From assembly GCF_000449425.2 (NCBI RefSeq), contig NZ_AVHW01000077.1, forward strand, positions 1 to 41,734: 41,734 nucleotides of DNA, given 5' to 3'. The position numbers were made by a program, and so were the translations under genes. Shown piece after piece: positions 36,838 to 41,734 of the stretch; within the stretch, counting starts at the first letter, position 1; each line of letters opens with the position of its first letter. The notes beneath the pieces are model-generated. The model made no database searches and was not told where the DNA came from. It saw only the letters and a program-made list of their open reading frames with translations. This stretch comes from Clostridioides difficile CD160. GTDB taxonomy: Bacteria; Bacillota; Clostridia; Peptostreptococcales; Peptostreptococcaceae.

Positions 36838-36965
36838 AAGTATATCTCCTTAATTTTCTGCATAATATATTAATTTATTATACTATAAAACAAGTCTACT
36901 CTTACAGTTGTTTATCAATATAAATTTATAATTATTCTAAAAAGATTTTAAATATATCACAAGAT

Positions 36966-37067
36966 TTATACAAACATTTTACTTAAGTTTAATTGAATCT
37001 TTAAAGTGTTATTTTCATAAGGTTTTATATCTTCTAAATTTAAATACACAACTTCTCTTTTGTTCAT
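36966..37067 (-). pseudogene. ParB-like N-terminal fragment
   Basis: A 33-codon ORF with TTGGAGG before its ATG begins MNKREVVYLNLEDIKPYENN, the exact style of ParB/Srx-domain N-termini in phages and plasmids. It then diverges and stops where the family would read PR and about 200 more residues. It is a truncated remnant. Confidence 0.65.
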
Positions 37068-37090
37068 TTACTGCCTCCAATCCATTAAAC

Positions 37091-37119
37091 AAAAAAAGAA
37101 CACTTGCTAGTGTTCTTTA
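37091..37119 (-). terminator. Terminator of the 188-residue membrane protein gene
   Basis: AAAGAACACT and AGTGTTCTTT pair perfectly around TGCT/AGCA. The minus strand ends in seven Ts. It overlaps the stop codon of the upstream gene. Confidence 0.88.
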
Positions 37120-37683
37120 ATATACTTTTATTGGTATTCTAAATTCTTTTGTCTTCATATTATCAGCTGATAATACCACCTCTATATAAACTTCTTTTTT
37201 AAGCATAACACAGTTTTTAAAATTAAATTGCTCTATTCTAAAATTTATTCCTTTATGAATTGTGGTATTATCTTTTGGATGCCATCTGAGCTCACTATTT
37301 ATTTGTTCAAAGTTATTATTTTCTTCAATATCCACTTCCATATTAATAAATTTCAAACTTAATATAGGGCTTTTTGCAACAATTGTACTTTTATTTTCTA
37401 TTACAAAATCAACTAAGTTATTACTATGAATCTTAGTATATATATCAGATTTATCATCTATATTATTCGAATCAAGTCTAATATATCCATTACCATTTTC
37501 ATAATAATCACCAGCCATATTATTCTCGTTATTTCTTCTATATTTTAATATCAATTTGGCTTGTTTATTAGACTCCATAAAAGCTATAATTGATATAATC
37601 AAGGCTGCTATTGATGCAAATGATGCAATTACAGAAATTATATTTATATAGTTACCAAGAAATTCATTAAACTGATTGAGCAT
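37117..37683 (-). CDS. Membrane-anchored protein of unknown function
   Basis: This 188-residue protein has one N-terminal transmembrane helix (residues about 14-36, IISVIASFASIAALIISIIAF). A predicted beta-rich domain follows (residues 60-188; FVIENKSTIVAKSPILSLKF, YIEVVLSADNMKTKEFRIPI). The N-terminal layout (helix, then FMESNKQAKL) is common in accessory proteins encoded in mobile regions. AAGGAG precedes the ATG. The terminator is built into its stop. No family is recognised. Confidence 0.7.
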   Translation of the reverse strand: MLNQFNEFLGNYINIISVIASFASIAALIISIIAFMESNKQAKLILKYRRNNENNMAGDYYENGNGYIRLDSNNIDDKSDIYTKIHSNNLVDFVIENKSTIVAKSPILSLKFINMEVDIEENNNFEQINSELRWHPKDNTTIHKGINFRIEQFNFKNCVMLKKEVYIEVVLSADNMKTKEFRIPIKVY

Positions 37684-37777
37684 ATCTTTTTCTCCTTAAA
37701 AACATTACTTTATCTTATTATAGTTGTATAATATTTTTTACATTTATTTTTAATTTATTACACAAACTTCTTACATA

Positions 37778-37803
37778 AAAAAAGACCATCTATAAAGATG
37801 ATT
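37778..37803 (-). terminator. Short terminator, GACCATCT type
   Basis: On the minus strand CATCT and AGATG pair around a short loop, then GTCTTTTTTT. It follows a broken small ORF and is related in sequence to the terminators at 38110 and 39084. Confidence 0.6.
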
Positions 37804-37805
37804 CT

Positions 37806-37949
37806 CTAGACTAAGTATCTATGTTTTTGTTTATACTCTGTAACAGCATCATTTCATGCCTCTTGCTCTCTTATTCCTTTTTCTCTAGCAATTCTTTGTG
37901 CTATCTTCCTAATTAATTCAGCACTTTTTAATATTCCTATACTAACCAC
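37806..37949 (-). pseudogene. Broken small ORF of unknown function
   Basis: A 48-codon frame from a GTG reads VVSIGILKSAELIRKIAQRI..., then EQEA, TGA, NDAVTEYKQKHRYLV and TAG. The TGA at codon 32 probably replaced a TGG. AAGGA precedes it. It is basic and helical; I do not recognise it. Confidence 0.45.
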
Positions 37950-38026
37950 TTCCTTATCTCTATTTTACATTATATCATATAATAAAGAATAAAGCTAATT
38001 ATTAGCCAACAGACCCTAAGATTAGT

Positions 38027-38080
38027 TTAAATAATTTCTATTAATTCTTTAATCTTTTTATATACTTCTTCAAATTTCAT
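38027..38080 (-). CDS. Possible 17-residue micropeptide
   Basis: AAAGGAG lies nine bases before an ATG that opens MKFEEVYKKIKELIEII and stops. It may be a real amphipathic micropeptide or the start of a decayed gene. Confidence 0.25.
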   Translation of the reverse strand: MKFEEVYKKIKELIEII

Positions 38081-38109
38081 AATTTCATTCTCCTTTTAAT
38101 TTATTGTAT

Positions 38110-38140
38110 AAAAAAAGACCATCGGTTAAGATAACCTTTT
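38110..38140 (-). terminator. Short terminator, GACCATC type
   Basis: On the minus strand AAAAGGTTATC pairs with GATGGTCTTTT using G-U pairs, then a T-run. It directly follows the 116-residue membrane protein gene. Confidence 0.7.
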
Positions 38141-38143
38141 AAT

Positions 38144-38494
38144 TTATTTTTTCATTGAACTAGTTACCCAATATCCAATACAATATGCTATAAAATAATA
38201 TGATAAATACAATGCCATTTCTGTACTATCAAATTTTAGATATATCATAATAATAATCGAGCCTAGAAGTGATATTAATGCTGGAATTTTCCAATTTATT
38301 TGCTTGATAGCACATATTATACCATTAACTAAAAATGAAAATGGAATAAATAATACTATACCTAAAATAAGAGCTCCTTTTATATCCATATTGCTTAATC
38401 CTAAACTATTAGTTATTATATTTTCAAATGATAGAACAAATATTATAATCATTGTTAGTAATGGTAGCAATGTCCCTAAAATATTTTTCTTCAT
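38144..38494 (-). CDS. Four-helix small membrane protein of unknown function
   Basis: This 116-residue protein has four hydrophobic segments (residues about 8-25, 40-60, 68-86 and 92-110). AGGAG lies seven bases before the ATG at 38494; an in-frame GTG three codons earlier sits too close to that site. No family is recognised. It is intact and has its own terminator. Confidence 0.6.
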   Translation of the reverse strand: MKKNILGTLLPLLTMIIIFVLSFENIITNSLGLSNMDIKGALILGIVLFIPFSFLVNGIICAIKQINWKIPALISLLGSIIIMIYLKFDSTEMALYLSYYFIAYCIGYWVTSSMKK

Positions 38495-38601
38495 AGTTAT
38501 CACTCCTAACTAATTTAGGTTATTTTCCCATAGATTTAATTTTTAAAAGATAAAATACCCTCTATAAAGATAATCATTTTAAATCTTATGTATTTTTATT
38601 T

Positions 38602-38813
38602 CTAATCTTTACACCAATTTCTGTCAGTCTTCCCCTTTATATAAGTTCTCACTATTTCACCACAATCTAAGCATAAGTCAGAACATGTTTTAGATACCTT
38701 AGAGGAAAATCTTGTATTGTATTACAAACCAGTTTTATATATAACAAATCCTGATTCGCTAACTGTAGAAATGTCTTGCTCTATATTTTCGCTACTACAA
38801 TTAGGGCATTTCA
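38602..38813 (-). pseudogene. Zinc-ribbon protein, frameshifted
   Basis: From the ATG at 38813, MKCPNCSSENIEQDISTV gives the first Cys pair (CPNC). The second half is in another frame: GFVIYKTG, TAA, then SSKVSKTCSDLCLDCGEIVR and DRNWC, ending at 38602. The second Cys pair (CLDC) therefore needs a frameshift near 38760 and one stop to be read through. Two Cys pairs fit a zinc-ribbon fold. The single-frame reading gives a 48-residue protein without the second pair. GGGG precedes the ATG. Confidence 0.65.
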
Positions 38814-38852
38814 TAGTTATTCCCCTTATTTTTTATTTTATTATACACTAAT

Positions 38853-39038
38853 TTATTCTTTAATTTTTCTTTTAAATACAGCAATACCTTCAATCCAATT
38901 TATCTGAAATAAGTCCCAGCCATCTTTTCCTAGATTATTAAATTCTTCTTCTAAAATAGGTATCCGTACATCATTTATAGTTTTACCTTTATTAAAAAGT
39001 GGTGTAGCTGGTAACTGAAAAAATTTATACTCATACAT
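38853..39038 (-). CDS. DUF4177-like small protein
   Basis: This 61-residue protein has the start MYEYKFFQLP, the block LEEEFNNLGKDGWDLFQIN and the end AVFKRK, the pattern of DUF4177 (KYEYK...LN.LG.EGWELV). The function is unknown. AGGAGGT lies directly before an ATG at 39044, so the properly spaced ATG is 39038. It is intact and lies between the zinc-ribbon remnant and the YbjQ-type gene. Confidence 0.75.
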   Translation of the reverse strand: MYEYKFFQLPATPLFNKGKTINDVRIPILEEEFNNLGKDGWDLFQINWIEGIAVFKRKIKE

Positions 39039-39083
39039 ATCCATACCTCCTAGTAATTATTTTCTTTTATATTAATATAATAT

Positions 39084-39114
39084 AAAAAAGACCATCTATT
39101 GAGATGACCTTTTG
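39084..39114 (-). terminator. Terminator of the YbjQ-type gene, GACCATCT type
   Basis: On the minus strand AAAAGGTCATCT pairs with AGATGGTCTTTT (two G-U pairs) and ends in TTTTTT, shortly after the stop at 39130. Confidence 0.8.
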
Positions 39115-39129
39115 GATTAAACTCTATTT

Positions 39130-39405
39130 TTACAAAGTTTTTACAGCTGTTCCATATGCAAATATTTCAACAACTTGTTTTTTGCTTGCAAAACCATCTG
39201 CCACAGCAATACGATATTCAAATTGACAATTGATTACAGCATTTCCACCTAATTGTTCACATTTTTTCTTTAATTGTTCTTTTACCCCTTTAAATGCTGA
39301 GTTTGGGTCTGCACCTCTAAATATTCCTTCCTTATGAGAGTCTATTGCAAATATAGCATCTATAACCCCATACTCCTCTTTAATATCTCCTGTACTTATA
39401 ATCAT
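39130..39405 (-). CDS. YbjQ/UPF0145-type (heavy-metal-binding domain) protein
   Basis: This 91-residue protein resembles the YbjQ/UPF0145 family: an N-terminal ISTGDIKEEYGVIDAIF strand pair, then AFKGVKEQLKKKCEQLGGNAVINCQFEY and a terminal IFAYGTAVK. The family forms a pentameric fold of unknown role. GGAGG lies eight bases before the ATG at 39405; the upstream TTG overlaps the ribosome site. It is intact, with its own terminator. Confidence 0.75.
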   Translation of the reverse strand: MIISTGDIKEEYGVIDAIFAIDSHKEGIFRGADPNSAFKGVKEQLKKKCEQLGGNAVINCQFEYRIAVADGFASKKQVVEIFAYGTAVKTL

Positions 39406-39459
39406 GTCTATATCCTCCAATACCTTTTTTATTTAATAGTAGTCTAAATTATATAATAT

Positions 39460-39488
39460 TTCAACAAAAACAGTTATACTTTTATAAT
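39460..39488 (+). promoter_or_regulatory. Candidate promoter of an orphan small RNA
   Basis: TTCAAC (39460-39465) is 17 bases from a perfect TATAAT (39483-39488). The -35 is weak. No ORF follows on this strand. Confidence 0.45.
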
Positions 39489-39494
39489 ACTTTC

Positions 39495-39621
39495 AAAATC
39501 AAAAGTCTAAGTTTGTTATAGCTTAGTCTTTTAAAATAGGTGCTCTATTATGTAGCAAGTTCTATGAATTGAACCTAGATAAAGCATAGTGAGTAGGGTT
39601 ACCAAGCCCCACTCACTTTTT
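39495..39621 (+). ncRNA. Candidate small RNA in the prophage remnant
   Basis: A predicted start near 39495 and a strong terminator at 39588-39621 bound a transcript of about 130 bases with no ORF. The terminator is AGTGAGT-A-GGG, loop, CCC-C-ACTCACT, then five Ts. The terminator points only rightward, since the opposite strand has no T-run. The wider stretch 39406-39909 shows no protein gene on either strand, except a poor 15-codon ORF on the minus strand at about 39750. Size and location recall prophage type I antitoxin RNAs, but I see no toxin ORF. Confidence 0.45.
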
Positions 39622-39909
39622 AGATCTCTGAATTAAGATACAAAATTATATAAAATTTCGTTCTCAATTTATCTACTTTTTAGTGTATCTGTAGATTAAT
39701 ATTCTAAAGTAATCTTCCCTCAGCTTCTTGGAATAGTGTCTTTTTATTCATACTCCTATTATTTATTTATGTTGTTATAATCTTATATATAAAAGTTTTA
39801 TTTTTTGACAAGTGGAGTGTGAAAGAAGCATTCCTTTTCTCTTTTTAATTAACTAATTGAGATTTTCCCCTTTAAAGAGGAAAAGTCTAATCCTTCCTTA
39901 ACTTACTAT

Positions 39910-40714
39910 TTATAGTTGACTATTTAATAATCTTATTTCTTCTTCAAGAAATGTAGATAGCTTATAATTATCTACTATTTCCAGTACCTTATCTAACTGA
40001 CAACGCTTTATAGCTTTATAACTTTCTACTCCAAATTCTCGTTTAATTTGATGATATATATCACTGTAAGCTTTCCCTCTTAGAGACTTATTTTTATAAG
40101 ACCTACTACCATGTCCACCAAGTAATTTTCTTGCTACTCTCTTAACTTATTTTACAATAATATCACACTCTAGATTGAATAATGGAGCATCATCCATAAA
40201 GTTCTCTAACTTCTCATTAACACTCTCTATTTTAGTTTCTAAGACTTCCTTGTCTCTTATCTAACATAAATAACTTGTAACTCCTTTGACGCACTTAAAA
40301 TAGGATTATTTAATTCTTTTCTCATTAAGAAATATTCATAAACTATTTTTTCATATTGCTCTCAAGCCTTATTATCTTCCAGTATTTTAAGTAGTTTTGA
40401 ATAACCTCTCTCAGATAATAAATATTTCTTGACTGATTAAAAGATTATTTACTATATCCAACATATTCATAAGCTAATCCTTTTGAAGGATTAGCCTTTA
40501 AACCTATAATATCTATATTTGATTTGAATCTCTTTATGTTATTGTTAATCAGTTCATTAACTTTGAATAATTCTCTATTATGTATCTCAGCTATATCCTT
40601 TACTAACATTGCTTTCTTACCTTTCCTAAATCCTCCCTCAATATCATGAAATTTCATTTCCTCAACTTCTAAAGTTCCAAGTACTGTTATTTCTTTATTT
40701 ATATTTTCATTCAT
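39910..40714 (-). pseudogene. Phage antirepressor, ORF6N-ORF6C, multiply broken
   Basis: The first 89 codons are open (MNENINKEITVLGTLEVEEM..., FHDIEGGFRKGKKAMLVKDI, an ORF6N domain). A stop follows after YEYVGYSK. The protein then goes on in shifted frames as LLSERGYSKLLKILED, NKA-TGA-EQYEKIVYEYF and MRKELNNP. It ends with an ORF6C-type half: ARKLLGGHGSRSYKNKSLRG, HQIKREFGVESYKAIKR, ending at 39910. At least four lesions are visible, including a TGA where Trp and a TAA where Glu would be expected. The 89-residue N-terminal piece could still be translated. Confidence 0.85.
40473..40495. repeat. Perfect hairpin inside the antirepressor remnant
   Basis: GCTAATCCTT and AAGGATTAGC are perfect complements around TTG. 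The segment is in frame in the ORF6N part (codes KANPSKGLA) and is not followed by a T-run. Confidence 0.6.
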
Positions 40715-40838
40715 AATCTATCACTCTTTTTTCTTCTAAATAATTGATTTCAATTTATTTACAACTCTGCAAAATATGTTGTTATTATCACTCCCTCATA
40801 TTATTCTAAGGTTATACTAATTTATGAGGTGATTATTT

Positions 40839-41042
40839 ATGGACTATTATCCTATACCAAAGTATCTAATATATTTTTTAATTGCAATTCTTGTTTTTCT
40901 ACCAACATATTTTTTTCTTGCAAAGATAGAGAAAAAACTCAATCTAACTGGCTTTAAAAAATTTATTTTTTATTTATGTATATATCTAATTGCCAACTCA
41001 ATTATCAGTTATTTATATAGTTTTTTTAATGTATTTCATTAG
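40839..41042 (+). CDS. Small two-helix membrane protein of unknown function
   Basis: This 67-residue protein has two long hydrophobic helices (residues about 8-28 and 40-62) joined by a basic loop (KIEKKLNLTGFKK). GAGGTG lies eight bases before the ATG. It is divergent from the antirepressor remnant and is the only intact rightward gene here. No family is recognised. Confidence 0.6.
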   Translation: MDYYPIPKYLIYFLIAILVFLPTYFFLAKIEKKLNLTGFKKFIFYLCIYLIANSIISYLYSFFNVFH

Positions 41043-41193
41043 AATACTTTATGTTAAGGTGAAATAAGTTCATTTTTTATACTCTATTTTGCCTTGAATA
41101 ATATCCTCCAATATAACCTCAATCCTTCGTATATCGCTATAATATTTGCTAAAAATAACTAACGTAAAAATTAATATTTCTGATTTGAAATAA

Positions 41194-41333
41194 GAAGAAT
41201 TGATAGAAAAATTAAATCCTACTGATGAAATGAGAGAATTATTAGAACACTTTAATAAACTTGATAAAGATTCTAAAGATAAAGCTTTAAAAATAGTTAG
41301 ATTTTTTCTGAAGAAAACAATTCTGATAAATGA
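41194..41333 (+). pseudogene. C-terminal fragment of an XRE-type phage repressor
   Basis: After an in-frame TAA at 41191 the frame reads EELIEKLNPTDEMRELLEHF, then NKLDKDSKDKALKIVRFF, the end segment common in XRE-type repressors. A one-base shift near 41310 would restore a natural end SEENNSDK and TGA (41331-41333) directly before a terminator. The helix-turn-helix half is missing upstream. Confidence 0.6.
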
Positions 41334-41357
41334 AAAAGAGGAGCTAATCCTCTTTTT
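41333..41357 (+). terminator. Terminator of the repressor remnant
   Basis: AAAAAGAGGA and TCCTCTTTTT form a perfect 10-base-pair stem around GCTAA. Confidence 0.9.
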
Positions 41358-41734
41358 TATATTGAGTAATAATTCTAGTTACTTCTTACATCTATTATAT
41401 TTTATATCATATTTCTTTTTTAAATTATCCAAATCTTAAAAAAATTAATAACTTATAAAAAATTTATTCTTCTACACTATCATCTCCCTATCACAGAACT
41501 TACATTCTTACTTTTAGTCAGAAATCTCCAACAAACTTTTAATAAAACTATGTAATTATATTCTTTCATTTCTAGAATTATTTTTAGATTATTCAGAATT
41601 GTAATAGATAATTATCTTACTTACATGATAATACTTTTGTTCTACAGATACAATAAAAAACTCGTATTTGTAATAAAAAATCTCTTTTTATATAGTTATG
41701 GAAATATTTTCTATTTTTATGTATTATTAATTGT
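41358..41734. other. Gene-free AT-rich end of window
   Basis: No gene, repeat or RNA motif that I can support on either strand. The prophage remnant may continue beyond the window edge. Confidence 0.5.

Noticed and set aside
38672-38813. A clean 48-residue single-frame protein from the zinc-ribbon start
   Set aside because: The second Cys pair and the family-like end are in the other frame, so a frameshifted zinc ribbon explains the data better.
39700-39760. Minus-strand 15-codon ORF (MNKKTLFQEAEGRLL) as toxin of a type I pair
   Set aside because: It is not hydrophobic, is very short, and its ribosome site is almost on the start codon.

Overview
The window is very AT-rich, dense with genes and rich in Rho-independent terminators. 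It carries a T-box-controlled argCJBDF operon, clpB, a class I hybrid cluster protein, an S-layer-type cell wall protein with CWB2 modules, and decayed phage genes of the kind found in Clostridioides prophages. I infer a low-G+C clostridium, most likely Clostridioides difficile or a close relative. No database search was possible, so species and family names rest on recognition of motifs and gene order.

Left part (0.1-12.5 kb): O6-alkylguanine repair (ogt), a divergent AraC regulator/MFS efflux pair, then a leftward operon of a RepL-like winged-helix gene, an unknown gene and clpB. Next come a GntR(YtrA)-ABC ATPase-permease operon with a palindromic operator at its start site, a GNAT gene broken by one stop codon, an M20 amidohydrolase (carbamoylase type) and an Asp/Glu racemase.

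Middle (12.6-31.2 kb): a lipoprotein, then the leftward operon argC-argJ-argB-argD-argF. It starts from a strong promoter and a full T-box leader with an apparent AGA (Arg) specifier, followed by a second antiterminator/terminator module without its own Stem I. Three GNAT acetyltransferase genes follow, one preceded by a 23-codon ORF. Then come a TetR/hydrolase pair with three copies of one operator motif, a frameshifted DUF2975-like gene beside an intact DUF2975-HTH pair, hcp, a TetR-methyltransferase operon whose methyltransferase is clearly G+C-richer than its surroundings, and a group of small membrane proteins around a CPBP protease.

Right part (31.2-41.7 kb): an LRR-CWB2 surface protein, then a prophage graveyard read mostly on the minus strand. 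Recognisable but broken are an ORF6N/ORF6C antirepressor, a repressor C-terminus, a ParB N-terminus, an XkdN-like tail assembly chaperone, a holin, an XhlA-like protein and an amidase endolysin. Between the wrecks lie intact small genes (rhodanese-like, DUF4177, YbjQ-type, DUF6054-like, several membrane proteins), many ending in their own terminators, some of related sequence. A plus-strand promoter-to-terminator unit with no ORF at about 39.5 kb looks like a small RNA.
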